Shown here piece by piece: positions 1-8,681 of a DNA stretch of 36,374 nt (within the stretch, counting starts at the first letter, position 1; each line of letters begins with the position of its first letter). The stretch is from JAVKDP01 sp040222185 (GTDB lineage: Bacteria; Bacteroidota; Rhodothermia; Balneolales; Balneolaceae): positions 1 to 36,374 of the forward strand of contig JAVKDP010000063.1 in NCBI GenBank assembly GCA_040222185.1. Reading direction: 5' to 3'. A program made the position numbers and the translations under genes. The notes beneath the pieces were generated by a model that was given only the letters and a program-made list of their open reading frames with translations, did not search any database and was not told the origin of the DNA.

Positions 1-1680
1 ATTTATAACTCAGATTACAACTTCGCACAGCCACCTATCACTCCGACACTAAAGGCAGTGACTGGAGATGGACAAGTATTTCTTTCATGGGATACTGTTT
101 CTGTAAGAAGTTTTGACCGTTTCTTACAGGACTTTGATTTCGAAGGATATAAACTGTACAAAGGCACAAATAATATTTTCACAGATGCCAGAACTATTAC
201 TGATGTTAATGGTACTCCAACATTTTATGAGCCTTTAGCTCAGTATGATCTGGACAATGATATATCGGGAACTGTAGCTGTTTTAGAAAACGACGCAATC
301 TATGACCTGGGTTCTAATACAGGATTACAATTCTTCTATGTGGATAATGACGTAGTAAATGGTAAGACATATTACTATGCAATTGTAGCTTATGATAGAG
401 GTATTGAAGCCGAACCAGGTTCCGATGTTCCGGGGATTGATCCCCAGGAGAATACATTCAGAGTAGCTGTTGATGTGTCTGGTGGTGTAACTGGAACTTC
501 GATTAACTCTGCTGTAGTTACTCCTACAACATTACCAGCTGGTTATGTCGGTGGTGGATCTACCGTAGATTTAAGTAGTGTAACGGAAGGCTCAGGAACA
601 GGATTTGCTTCTGTTAGCATTGTAGTAGAGTCAGAACTCGACGACACTAAAATGTACGAGGTAAGTTTCACTGATACTGCATCTACTAATGGAGACTACA
701 GAAATACCAGTGGTTATAGTATGAGAGAACTTACAGAAGGTGTTGAAGTTGTATCTCCTACGTCTTTTGCAACTACCTCAAGTGTTGTAAGTGGCTTTAC
801 CGTTGGGTTTTCAAATGATACTCCGGGTGAGATTATTACAAATCGTACAGGTTATGTTTCAAATGAAGGAACTGAGAATGAAGTATACGGTCTTGACCCA
901 ACTCAACTGGATGGTCTTTCTACAGACTGGACTATAAGCCTATTTACAGATGATGATGGAAACGCGGCTAGTTTCCTCCGTACTGATAATGACTATGAAG
1001 TTCTTTTCGTAAATGCAGTTGATAGCACATACAGACCACCTAGACTACTAGGAAATAATTTCAGTCGGATTAATATCCCGGTTTTCGCTAGGAATATTAA
1101 CTCTGGTGAACAGGCAACTCTTTTCGTTCGTGATTTAGATGACAGTGACGATTTAAGTGATGGTGATCAATTGTTCCTTGCCGAACAGGACTCTTTGGGT
1201 AGATATAGGTACAGGTTTGTGATTGATATAGCGGCAGGAGCAGCTAACACAGCTCCTTCGCCAGGTGATAAGATAATTATATCAACAACCAGGGAATTCG
1301 GCTCGGATGATAAGTTCACATTTGGTGTGCGCCAGGGTTCAGTTGATAACTCTCTGGCAGCAGATGAATTAGATGAAATTTTTGTTGCACCAAATCCTTA
1401 TGTAGGCGGGGCTTCCTGGGAAAGAGCAGGTAGCGCTGTAGGTAGAGGAGAAAGAAAAATTAACTTCTTCAATCTACCTAGAGAATGTACGATTCGAATC
1501 TTCAATATTAGAGGAGAATTAATTAAGACTATTGTTCATGAAGGCGCCTTTAACGAGGGTTCAGCATCATGGGATCTTAAAACTAATAATAGTGAAGATG
1601 TTGCTTACGGGGTTTACTTCTACCACGTAGACGCTCCCGGCATCGGAGAGTACGTTAGCAAATTCGCTGTAGTTAAATAA
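1..1680 (+). CDS. Secreted protein with FN3-like domain and C-terminal FlgD-like/type IX sorting domain (5' end missing)
   Basis: The reading frame is open from base 1, so the gene starts upstream and only its last 559 codons are seen; the GTG at 58 is internal. Visible residues 13-130 look like a fibronectin type III segment (VTGDGQVFLSWD, then GKTYYYAIVAYD, the usual closing strand). The middle is Ser/Thr/Asp-rich beta-sandwich sequence without a recognisable catalytic motif. The last ~95 residues (from APNPYVGG through IRIFNIRGELIKTI to GVYFYHVD and SKFAVVK) match the FlgD-like/type A sorting domain that directs proteins to the type IX system in this phylum group. The protein is therefore probably cell-surface or released. 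A PorV/PorQ-like gene follows 18 bp downstream, consistent with co-transcription. The substrate or ligand is unknown; an adhesin or structural role is a guess. Confidence 0.85.
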   Translation: MYNSDYNFAQPPITPTLKAVTGDGQVFLSWDTVSVRSFDRFLQDFDFEGYKLYKGTNNIFTDARTITDVNGTPTFYEPLAQYDLDNDISGTVAVLENDAIYDLGSNTGLQFFYVDNDVVNGKTYYYAIVAYDRGIEAEPGSDVPGIDPQENTFRVAVDVSGGVTGTSINSAVVTPTTLPAGYVGGGSTVDLSSVTEGSGTGFASVSIVVESELDDTKMYEVSFTDTASTNGDYRNTSGYSMRELTEGVEVVSPTSFATTSSVVSGFTVGFSNDTPGEIITNRTGYVSNEGTENEVYGLDPTQLDGLSTDWTISLFTDDDGNAASFLRTDNDYEVLFVNAVDSTYRPPRLLGNNFSRINIPVFARNINSGEQATLFVRDLDDSDDLSDGDQLFLAEQDSLGRYRYRFVIDIAAGAANTAPSPGDKIIISTTREFGSDDKFTFGVRQGSVDNSLAADELDEIFVAPNPYVGGASWERAGSAVGRGERKINFFNLPRECTIRIFNIRGELIKTIVHEGAFNEGSASWDLKTNNSEDVAYGVYFYHVDAPGIGEYVSKFAVVK

Positions 1681-1698
1681 TAGCAAGAAATACTTTAC

Positions 1699-2766
1699 AT
1701 GAGACCAAATATGAGATTTATGAAAAAGACAATAATCATACTACAATTCTTAGTAGTTCTTGCAGTAAGCGATGTATATGCGCAAAGCAGAGTTGGTACT
1801 TCTGCAGCTCCTTTTTTAACAATGGGTGTCGGTGCTAAAGGCTCCGCTCTTGGGCATGCAAATTCAATTAATGTTTCCGGTGCTGAAGCTATGTATTGGA
1901 ATCCCGCAGGGATTTCAGTAGCCAATGAAGTAGGTAGTAACAACTCAGGATTTTTTAGTGTGAATGAGTTATTTGTTGATGTTACAGCTTATGGCGCTGG
2001 ATTAGTTTTCCCAATCGGAAAGGATTCAGGTAAGAACTTTGGGTTCGGAGTAAACTTTGTTGACTATGGAAGGATGGATGTCCGTACGGTAGAACAGCAA
2101 GGTGGAACCGGAGCAACATTTGGTTCACATGATTTAAGCATTGGTCTTACCTATGCGCAGAATCTAACCGAATCATTTCACTTTGGTGGAACCATGAAGT
2201 TTATTCAACAGAAGATTTATGATATGTCAGCTGAAACTTTCGCAGTTGACGTAGGATTTTTGTTGAAAACTCAATATCTGAACGGGCTTACGCTTGGAGC
2301 TTCTATCAGTAATTTTGGCGGTAAAATGCAGATGGATGGTATTAACTCCGAGTACTTCCTGGATATTGATCCAACCTCTGAAGGAAACAATGATGACATC
2401 CCAAGTAGAATCTATCTAGACAAATGGGATCTACCTCTATCTTTTAAAGTAGGCTTCTCACTACCTGCTATCAAAAAAGATAATCTGGAGCTGTTATTGC
2501 TATCTGAAATACAACAAGCAAACGATAACGATCTAAATATCGATTCAGGTTCTCAGTTGAGCTATTTAACAAATACTGTTAAGTTTCACACCAGAGTTGG
2601 ATACAAAGATCTTCTACTTGATGACAGAGTTGACTCTCACTTCACATATGGTGCGGGTTTCACACTTAAGACAGCAAGTGGTATGGCAATTGGTGTTGAC
2701 TTTGCACAGGTTCCATTTGAATATCTTGGACAAACTACTATTATAGATTTAAAACTATATTTCTAG
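1699..2766 (+). CDS. PorV/PorQ family outer-membrane protein
   Basis: A 355-residue protein with a signal peptide (MKKTIIILQFLVVLAVSDVYA, then Q). The mature start, VGTSAAPFLTMGVGAKGSALGHA followed by EAMYWNPAGI, is the hallmark of the PorV/PorQ/UPF0164 family, related to FadL-type 14-strand barrels. Alternating beta-strand sequence runs to a C-terminal aromatic residue (LKLYF), typical of outer-membrane barrels. PorV is the shuttle that receives type IX substrates at the outer membrane, and many FCB genomes carry several paralogues beside individual secreted proteins. Position just after a sorting-domain gene suggests this copy serves that cargo (inference). Three in-frame ATGs lie at 1699, 1711 and 1720; none has a clear ribosome site, and 1720 gives the cleanest signal peptide. 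The stop TAG abuts the next ATG directly. Confidence 0.88.
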   Translation: MRPNMRFMKKTIIILQFLVVLAVSDVYAQSRVGTSAAPFLTMGVGAKGSALGHANSINVSGAEAMYWNPAGISVANEVGSNNSGFFSVNELFVDVTAYGAGLVFPIGKDSGKNFGFGVNFVDYGRMDVRTVEQQGGTGATFGSHDLSIGLTYAQNLTESFHFGGTMKFIQQKIYDMSAETFAVDVGFLLKTQYLNGLTLGASISNFGGKMQMDGINSEYFLDIDPTSEGNNDDIPSRIYLDKWDLPLSFKVGFSLPAIKKDNLELLLLSEIQQANDNDLNIDSGSQLSYLTNTVKFHTRVGYKDLLLDDRVDSHFTYGAGFTLKTASGMAIGVDFAQVPFEYLGQTTIIDLKLYF

Positions 2767-4500
2767 ATGTCGATAACATATCTTTTTAATAATGGCTGTT
2801 TTACTTCAAGACAGCCATTATTTTTTGCCCTTACTTTTTTGATTCTATTTTCATTTGCATGTGAGAAAGTACATGAAGACAACAAAGTGTTGTTTGAAGT
2901 AAACGGGATTGAGGTGGAGGTTTACGATTTTGAGTCAAAATATGTGAAGCACCTGATCGAGACAGGTAAAAATGATACCAAGTATGAGCGGTATACTTTT
3001 CTGAATCAAATGATAGATAACCTTCTATTAGCCGAGGCTGCTACAGAAAGAGGTTACCTTGATGACCCTATCTACAGAAGCGCCATCAACTTCCAACAGC
3101 GTAAGTCTATGATGGATACATATTTTGTGGATGAGATGGATAAAATTATTGAGCCATCAACCGATGAGGAGATTAGGCTGGCTTATGCAAAGAAACAAAG
3201 AAAAGTATTTGTCAGGCATTTATTTTCGATGAATGAAACAGACCTGATAGAGCCCTACCAAAGATTGGAAAATGGTGAGAACTTTGTTGATGTAGCTAAT
3301 GATTTCTATTCAACTGCAGTGTACGATTCATCGGCTGGGTATCTTGGTCCAATCAGTTATTTCGGAGTAGACGATGCATTCGGTGATGCAGCCTATTCAA
3401 CAAATCAAGGTGAGTATACTGAGCCAATCCGTAGCTTGTTCGGTTATCATATTATATATGTGGAGTATATAGAGTTTCCTGGTATGTTGACCGAAGATGA
3501 TTACCAGTACCGAAAGGCTGGGGTTACCAGCCAGCTCCGATTAAGAAAGCAGCAGTTAGTTTCAAATGAATATGTCAGGGATTTAATGGGAACCCTTCTT
3601 GTGGAAGCTGATACAGATATGATCCTGGCTCTAAAAGAAACCATTGAAAATTTATCTTCTGTTCAAATTCTGAATACTACGCAAAACCAGGAGCAACAAA
3701 CAGATTTTTGGAACAACAGCAAGGTGGATGAATTAGCCGCCTCATTTGATAGAAATGCTGTGTTAGCTACTTACCTTTTGGGTGGTGAAAGAGTAGAGTT
3801 CACTTTTGATGATTACTTGAAATGGCTGCCTTATCTATCGCTGGCAGAATCTAAAACAAGAACCGGTGCATCTGTAGGCAGAGGGCTTAGGAATGAAGTA
3901 CTATATCAGCTTGCAGAAAAGGAGAACTACTCTAAAGATGACCGGGTAGAAAAGAAAGTAAGAGAAAGAGGATATGATGTATTATCCGAGTTATATCAAA
4001 GGGAGTTGATAATGGATGCCCTTCGGGATACCAATTCAGTTGAAGTACCGAACTCTTTCAGAGACAGGCTTGTGCGAAATCGGCAATTAAGAATGGAGGC
4101 TAGTTATTGGAAAATACTTGCTCCTACAGTAAATGAAGCAATTAAGATAAAAGAAGGCATTGTTGCTGGTGGAATTCCAGAGAGTTATGATACTTATATC
4201 AGCTATGAAAATAAGGTGGTTGAACCAAGTGACAAAGATTACACACTGGTTAAAGATGGCTTAGTTGGTACAGCTGTTGTAGGAAACTCTGTCCAGGAAG
4301 GATGGTTGATTATTCATGTGACTGAGAGAGAGATTACTGAAATCTCAAAGAATACACGGAATAACGCTCTTCAAAATAGATACAAAGTCTTCAGCAACCT
4401 GAATGGTACGGTAGAAGGGTTAAGAGAAACAGCTGAGATTAGAGTAGATACAGTACTCTTTAATGAGATATATGATCTTTACCGGGATAACGACGAATAG
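2767..4500 (+). CDS. Peptidylprolyl isomerase (parvulin/SurA-like) lipoprotein
   Basis: A 577-residue protein whose N-terminus has Arg15, a hydrophobic stretch and a lipobox ending FSFAC (Cys32), so it is predicted to be a lipoprotein in the periplasm. Residues ~40-130 resemble the SurA/PrsA N-terminal helical chaperone region. Residues ~145-235 match a parvulin-type rotamase domain (KVFVRHLF, GENFVDVANDF, AGYLGPIS, GEYTEPIRSLFGYHIIYVE). The rest is a long, poorly conserved helical/chaperone part. The likely role is folding outer-membrane or secreted clients, fitting its place after a barrel gene and a secreted cargo gene. ATG 2767 is the only in-frame start that keeps a usable signal peptide, since the PorV stop at 2764-2766 lies in the same frame. 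A terminator-shaped hairpin falls within codons 8-20 (see separate entry). Confidence 0.85.
   Translation: MSITYLFNNGCFTSRQPLFFALTFLILFSFACEKVHEDNKVLFEVNGIEVEVYDFESKYVKHLIETGKNDTKYERYTFLNQMIDNLLLAEAATERGYLDDPIYRSAINFQQRKSMMDTYFVDEMDKIIEPSTDEEIRLAYAKKQRKVFVRHLFSMNETDLIEPYQRLENGENFVDVANDFYSTAVYDSSAGYLGPISYFGVDDAFGDAAYSTNQGEYTEPIRSLFGYHIIYVEYIEFPGMLTEDDYQYRKAGVTSQLRLRKQQLVSNEYVRDLMGTLLVEADTDMILALKETIENLSSVQILNTTQNQEQQTDFWNNSKVDELAASFDRNAVLATYLLGGERVEFTFDDYLKWLPYLSLAESKTRTGASVGRGLRNEVLYQLAEKENYSKDDRVEKKVRERGYDVLSELYQRELIMDALRDTNSVEVPNSFRDRLVRNRQLRMEASYWKILAPTVNEAIKIKEGIVAGGIPESYDTYISYENKVVEPSDKDYTLVKDGLVGTAVVGNSVQEGWLIIHVTEREITEISKNTRNNALQNRYKVFSNLNGTVEGLRETAEIRVDTVLFNEIYDLYRDNDE
2788..2826 (+). 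terminator. Terminator-shaped hairpin inside the 5' codons of the PPIase gene
   Basis: A perfect 12-bp inverted repeat, AATAATGGCTGT (2788-2799) and ACAGCCATTATT (2811-2822), has an 11-nt loop and runs straight into six T residues (2821-2826). It has the form of an intrinsic terminator for the PorV gene but lies 22 bp inside the next reading frame, encoding part of the lipoprotein signal peptide. It may limit transcription of the PPIase gene, with ribosomes coupled through the TAG/ATG junction opening it (inference). Confidence 0.7.
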
Positions 4501-4501
4501 G

Positions 4502-4577
4502 TAACTAAAGCCTTTACGAGGGGGAAGTAAATAGAGCTGGTCCCAACGAGATGCTGGAACCAGTTTTAATTTTTTAA
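4502..4577 (+). repeat. 76-bp intergenic repeat, copy 1 (carries a terminator)
   Basis: It begins two bases after the PPIase stop and matches 5035-5110 at 74 of 76 positions by direct comparison; the differences are G/T in CGAGKGGG and G/A in GATRCTGG. Five further matching bases (GAATA) lie just upstream of both copies. It contains CTGGTCCC (4537-4544) pairing with GGAACCAG (4556-4563), followed by TTTTAATTTTTTAA, so it acts plausibly as the terminator of the upstream operon. I do not recognise it as part of a known insertion sequence. Confidence 0.85.
4535..4575 (+). terminator. Probable intrinsic terminator of the PPIase transcript
   Basis: The stem CTGGTCCC/GGAACCAG has one mismatched pair and an 11-nt loop, and is followed by TTTTAATTTTTT. 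It lies within repeat copy 1, about 35 bp after the PPIase stop codon. Confidence 0.6.
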
Positions 4578-4785
4578 GCTTGGACTAGGTGGGTAAAATG
4601 ATTGTTTCTTATCTAGCTAGTAACTCATAAAGCATAAAACACTGTTATAAAGAAAGAATGTTGCCGCTAATCTCAATGGAAATAGCTGAGGGTTTTTAGG
4701 GTCTACTTTAAACCTAGTCTTGTTAATATTATATGAAGGGTTTATTAAAACTGCTAAGAAAAGAATACTATAAAAAGTAAAAGAA

Positions 4786-4968
4786 TCACACCCACAGTTT
4801 TTTTGTTAATTGAATTAAAAAAACAATCAGACTTATTACACCAAAAAATCTTAATCCCAGAATAACTTTCCTATTTTCAGTATTCACTTTGACAATACGT
4901 AAAACTTTTACCGGGAAAAAAGTTAGTGCTACACCAAATATGAAAGAAAATGCAAGCGCTAAAGTCAT
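4786..4968 (-). CDS. Small hypothetical membrane protein (60 aa)
   Basis: This short frame encodes two hydrophobic helices (residues ~3-22 and ~38-55) joined by a basic loop (KVNTENRKVILGLRFFG). The helix, FP-x-loop, R-x-x-G-helix layout is reminiscent of small DUF6199-like membrane proteins, but the match is weak and from memory. No clear ribosome site is visible upstream (ATAGTTATCTTACAAGAAAA precedes the ATG). It lies alone between the two 76-bp repeats in an otherwise gene-poor stretch; 4578-4785 and 4969-5034 hold nothing I recognise. It could be a real small gene or a chance frame. Confidence 0.4.
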   Translation of the reverse strand: MTLALAFSFIFGVALTFFPVKVLRIVKVNTENRKVILGLRFFGVISLIVFLIQLTKKLWV

Positions 4969-5034
4969 TTTTCTTGTAAGATAACTATTTAATTTCCAAT
5001 CTCGGTTTTGAAACAGCCGTATTATCGGAATAAC

Positions 5035-5110
5035 TAACTAAAGCCTTTACGAGTGGGAAGTAAATAGAGCTGGTCCCAACGAGATACTGGAACCAGTTTT
5101 AATTTTTTAA
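5035..5110 (+). repeat. 76-bp intergenic repeat, copy 2
   Basis: This is the second copy of the element at 4502-4577, in the same orientation and exactly 533 bp away, with two differences. It too holds the CTGGTCCC/GGAACCAG stem and T-rich tail (about 5068-5108). Here it follows no plus-strand gene, so a terminator role is less obvious. It lies about 45 bp before the 3' end of the convergent YtxH gene. Confidence 0.85.
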
Positions 5111-5155
5111 TAGAATTGGAGTGAAACTAATTCCCAATAATAAGAAAAAGACGAT

Positions 5156-5455
5156 TTATTTAGCCTTATCAATAGATTCTAATAAGCTTTCTGCCTCTTT
5201 AATAAGGTCATCAGCTTTTTCTTTAGCTTCAACAACTACCTTATTTCCTTTTTCTTTGGCTTCAGAGATAAGCTTTTGCTTTTCTTTTCTAAGCTCAGAA
5301 ATGATATCCGTTAATTCATCCCTGTAGTTGCTTAGTCGGTAAGAAAGTCGGTCTCTTGTATTTTTACCTGTATCTGGGGCGTAAAGTAAAGCTAGCACAG
5401 TACCAGCTAATGCTCCCGTTAATATTCCTGCTATAAAATTTCCTGATTTACTCAT
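5156..5455 (-). CDS. YtxH domain-containing protein
   Basis: A 99-residue protein with one glycine-rich transmembrane segment near the N-terminus (GNFIAGILTGALAGTVLALLYAP, ~5-28) followed by APDTGKNTRDRL, the signature of the YtxH family. The remainder (~35-97) is a highly charged, probably coiled-coil helix rich in Lys and Glu. Related Gram-positive proteins are stress-associated; in FCB bacteria the function is not established. It is the last gene of a minus-strand run, 70 bp downstream of the RND permease gene, and could be read from that operon or on its own. Confidence 0.85.
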   Translation of the reverse strand: MSKSGNFIAGILTGALAGTVLALLYAPDTGKNTRDRLSYRLSNYRDELTDIISELRKEKQKLISEAKEKGNKVVVEAKEKADDLIKEAESLLESIDKAK

Positions 5456-5525
5456 GGGTCTACCTCTATAATTCTAACTTCAGTTAAGAATAAGTATTCA
5501 AAGCTTTAATTACCAGCTTACTACA

Positions 5526-8500
5526 TCAAATCTTAGCATCGGTTACCATTTCAGGTTCCTTCTTAAAGATTAGATTTTTTAGCCAACGGAAGAATATTAC
5601 GAACCAGTTCATCAATTGTTTTAAACCAACGGATAATGCCGGAGTAATGAATAGCGTAAATACTACACCGAATGCCAATCCACCGATTACAGTTTTAGCT
5701 AATGGCGACCATATTTCAGCCCCAGCACCAAGTTCAAGTGAAAGGGGAATCATAGAGCAAATAGTTGTGATAGCTGTTAAAAGAATAGGTCTCATTCTTC
5801 TCTTACAAGCTTCCAAAATTCCAATCATGAACTCAGAGTCATTGTTTAAATCATAAGCTATCCCACGGGTTCGCAGGTGCATATAATCTACGAGCACAAT
5901 TCCATTGTTAACTATAATCCCAACCAGCATAAACAAGCCAATATAGCCTGTGGTACTTAGCGGGCTACCAAGAATCATAAGTGATGCTAATGCTCCAAAC
6001 AACGCCATGAAAATACATAGCCAGATAACAAAAGGATCTCTGAAATTCTCAAATAATGAGGCCATAATCATAAACATGAGAACCAATGCTGCGAGCCCGG
6101 CAAACAGGAATTGAGAAGCGCCTTCTGCAGCTTCACGGGTTGCTCCGGTAAATTCGTATCTATAACCTTCCGGCATTACAACTTCTTGACTTATGAAGTC
6201 ATTGATTAGAGTTCTATACTCATTTGCATCACCATCAAACTGAATACTCACATCCAACAGAATTTCGCGATTCCTTTTACTGTACGAATCCACACCTTTG
6301 GTTTCCGTAAATGTACCCACAGCAACAACAGGTATTCTTTGATCCTCAAATTGCAGGACTTCAATATCAAAAAGATCTTCCCGGCTCTTTAGAGAGGTCT
6401 TGGATGTACGAACTTCAATCGGAATCTCACGTCCGTCAGCTCTGAAATATCCGGCCTGATTGCCAAGAGTTTGAGTTCTAAGGTTATTTGCTACTTCAAG
6501 CACACCAGAGTTAAGAAGCCCGACACGGTTACGATCAATTACGTATTGAAGCTCAGGTGTTGGATCCGTTCTTCCATTATCTACCGAGATGATGTTTGGG
6601 TCTTCAAGCAGTTTATCTTCAATTTGGTTGGATACTTTGAGAAGTTCTTCCATCTCAGGACCAATAAGGCTTAGGCGAATGGAGCCGCCACCAGATCTGA
6701 AACCTCTTCCACCTATTCGAAGACCACCGCCCTCAACAGAGGCCCGGATATTAGCTCCTGGATAAGTGAGTTCCTGGCGCAGAGAAGCCGCTAATTCGCT
6801 ACTGGTTATAGTTCGTTCTTCAAGTGGTACAAGCTTGAGTGTAAAACTTCCCCTGTTAGCTTGTTCTGTAAACCTGCTTCTTCCAATAGAAGAAACAACG
6901 GTTTCTATCTCAGGTTTATCGAGAAGGATTTCCTCGAATTGTTTCATCACCTCAACGGTCTTAACAAGCTTAGTACCTTGAGTTAATGTGACATTGACAT
7001 CAACTTCTCCTGAATCCGTTTCCGGGAACCCTTCTTTATCTATGGATTGATAGAGGAAAAAAGTACCTACCATGATCCCAAGCAAAGCTACGGTTGGAAT
7101 CCACTTGTGATGTAACAACCATCTTAGAATAAGACCATAACCTCTTTCCAGTTTGTGTATGGCTTTAAACATGAAGTTCCTTTTATTGAACTGTTTCCCA
7201 TCCAGTACAAGAATAGAAAGTACAGGGACTAATATAACAGAAGAGAGGAAAGAGATAGTAATGGCAAAACTTATGGTTAGAGCAAACTCTTTAAAGAAAA
7301 TTCCCTGTATCCCAGTAATCATCGTTATTGGTATGAAAACACCAAGAGTGGTCAGTGTTGAACCAAGTAATGGGCCAACTACCTCATTTGTTCCAGTTAA
7401 AGCTGCTTCAAATCGGGTATAGCCATCTTCAAGTTTACGGGCGATGCTTTCGGCAACAACAATGGCATTATCTACCAAAAGACCGATTGCTAAAGCCAGG
7501 GCCGAAATGGTAAAAATATTGAGGGTAAGGTTCGCTGCATACATGGTAGCAAAACTCGCAGCAATAGATACCGGTATGGAAGTAGCAACTACTAATGAAA
7601 TTCTCCAACCACCCATGAAAATCAGAATCACAACAATTACAACTACCAGGGCTATAAGTGAGGATTGAGATAAGTTATTGATAGAATCATCAATGGCTTG
7701 TCCTTCATCAGAGAGTATTCGCAATTCCACACCGGGAGGTAATATCTCATTGATTTCCGGAACTACTGCTTCCACTGCATAAACCACATCCAAAGTGTTG
7801 GCATCTGAGTTTTTTTGGATTTCGACTGATACGCTATTTCTGCCATTCACATTAACCAGGCTGGTTACTTCAGTGAAACCATCAGAAACATCTGCCACAT
7901 CTTCTACCCGTATTGGGATTCCATTTTCAGCAACTTTAATAATTGTCTTTTTGATCTGATCAACCGTTTCATAGAGTGATTCGGCACGAACACTATAGCT
8001 TATGTTTTCTGATAACACATTTCCAATAGGTAGCTGAGAGTTGTTCGAGCTGATTGCATTCTCAAGGTCGGAAGGCACAATACTATGTTGTGCCAGTCGC
8101 ATTGGAGAAACATCTACATAAATTCTTCTCTCAAGTCCACCACGAGTATCAGCAGAAGCTAAACCAACAATACGTTCTAACCTCGGCTCTACTACTTCAA
8201 CGGCCAGGTTTCTTAATTCATCCAGGCCCCTCAATCCGGAATTGATACTAAGCTGCATGATAGGTCGGTTTTCAGGATCAAACTGGAAAATAACAGGTTC
8301 TCGCGCCTGGGCTGGTAGATCTGCCCGAATTTGATCAATCGCTTTCTGAACTTTAAGCTCAGTCTTTCTGATATCGGTACCTTCATACAATCGCATAATA
8401 ACGAAAGCATTTCCACGGCTAACCCGGGCTTCCAGTGATTCAATTCCTTCAATAGCTGAAACAGCTCCCTCAATAGGGGTCACAATAAGTCGGTCAATAT

Positions 8501-8681
8501 CTTCCGGGGCAACGTTCTGGTACCCGGAGGATATCGCAAGAACAGGAATATTAAGTGACGGGAATAGAGTGACTCTTAAGTTGGTGAGTGAGAAAATACC
8601 AAAGCCAACAATAATCAGTGTAGACATGATTACTGTAATAGGACGTCTTAGTATCCCACTTGTAAGGGTGAATTTTTTCAT
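5526..8681 (-). CDS. RND-family multidrug efflux permease (second of tandem pair)
   Basis: A 1051-residue inner-membrane transporter of the AcrB/HAE-1 class: an N-terminal helix (RRPITVIMSTLIIVGFGIF), two large periplasmic loops (~40-335 and ~555-855) and two sets of transmembrane helices (~340-540 and ~860-1040). In TM4 the proton-relay motif reads GLLVDNAIVV, so the second of the two usual aspartates is Asn405; the DNA confirms GAT AAT. In TM10 the sequence is GIIVNNGIVLVDYM, with Asn where AcrB has its relay lysine, which is common in divergent subfamilies. A Gly/Arg patch (RIGGRGFRSGGGS) lies in the second loop. The ATG overlaps the upstream permease stop as ATGA (8678-8681), indicating translational coupling. 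It probably forms a mixed trimer with its neighbour. The substrate is unknown. Confidence 0.93.
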   Translation of the reverse strand: MKKFTLTSGILRRPITVIMSTLIIVGFGIFSLTNLRVTLFPSLNIPVLAISSGYQNVAPEDIDRLIVTPIEGAVSAIEGIESLEARVSRGNAFVIMRLYEGTDIRKTELKVQKAIDQIRADLPAQAREPVIFQFDPENRPIMQLSINSGLRGLDELRNLAVEVVEPRLERIVGLASADTRGGLERRIYVDVSPMRLAQHSIVPSDLENAISSNNSQLPIGNVLSENISYSVRAESLYETVDQIKKTIIKVAENGIPIRVEDVADVSDGFTEVTSLVNVNGRNSVSVEIQKNSDANTLDVVYAVEAVVPEINEILPPGVELRILSDEGQAIDDSINNLSQSSLIALVVVIVVILIFMGGWRISLVVATSIPVSIAASFATMYAANLTLNIFTISALALAIGLLVDNAIVVAESIARKLEDGYTRFEAALTGTNEVVGPLLGSTLTTLGVFIPITMITGIQGIFFKEFALTISFAITISFLSSVILVPVLSILVLDGKQFNKRNFMFKAIHKLERGYGLILRWLLHHKWIPTVALLGIMVGTFFLYQSIDKEGFPETDSGEVDVNVTLTQGTKLVKTVEVMKQFEEILLDKPEIETVVSSIGRSRFTEQANRGSFTLKLVPLEERTITSSELAASLRQELTYPGANIRASVEGGGLRIGGRGFRSGGGSIRLSLIGPEMEELLKVSNQIEDKLLEDPNIISVDNGRTDPTPELQYVIDRNRVGLLNSGVLEVANNLRTQTLGNQAGYFRADGREIPIEVRTSKTSLKSREDLFDIEVLQFEDQRIPVVAVGTFTETKGVDSYSKRNREILLDVSIQFDGDANEYRTLINDFISQEVVMPEGYRYEFTGATREAAEGASQFLFAGLAALVLMFMIMASLFENFRDPFVIWLCIFMALFGALASLMILGSPLSTTGYIGLFMLVGIIVNNGIVLVDYMHLRTRGIAYDLNNDSEFMIGILEACKRRMRPILLTAITTICSMIPLSLELGAGAEIWSPLAKTVIGGLAFGVVFTLFITPALSVGLKQLMNWFVIFFRWLKNLIFKKEPEMVTDAKI

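Noticed and set aside
58..60. GTG at 58 as the start of the first gene
   Set aside because: The frame is open to base 1 and the upstream codons continue the FN3-like segment (PPITPTLKAVTG), so the gene begins before the window.
4978..5034. A possible tRNA or structured RNA between the repeats
   Set aside because: No cloverleaf, TTCGAAT-type arm or conserved RNA motif could be found.
7153..7422. Plus-strand frames within the RND permease and other long minus-strand genes
   Set aside because: They are antisense shadows of strongly conserved genes with no signal sequence, motif or start context of their own.
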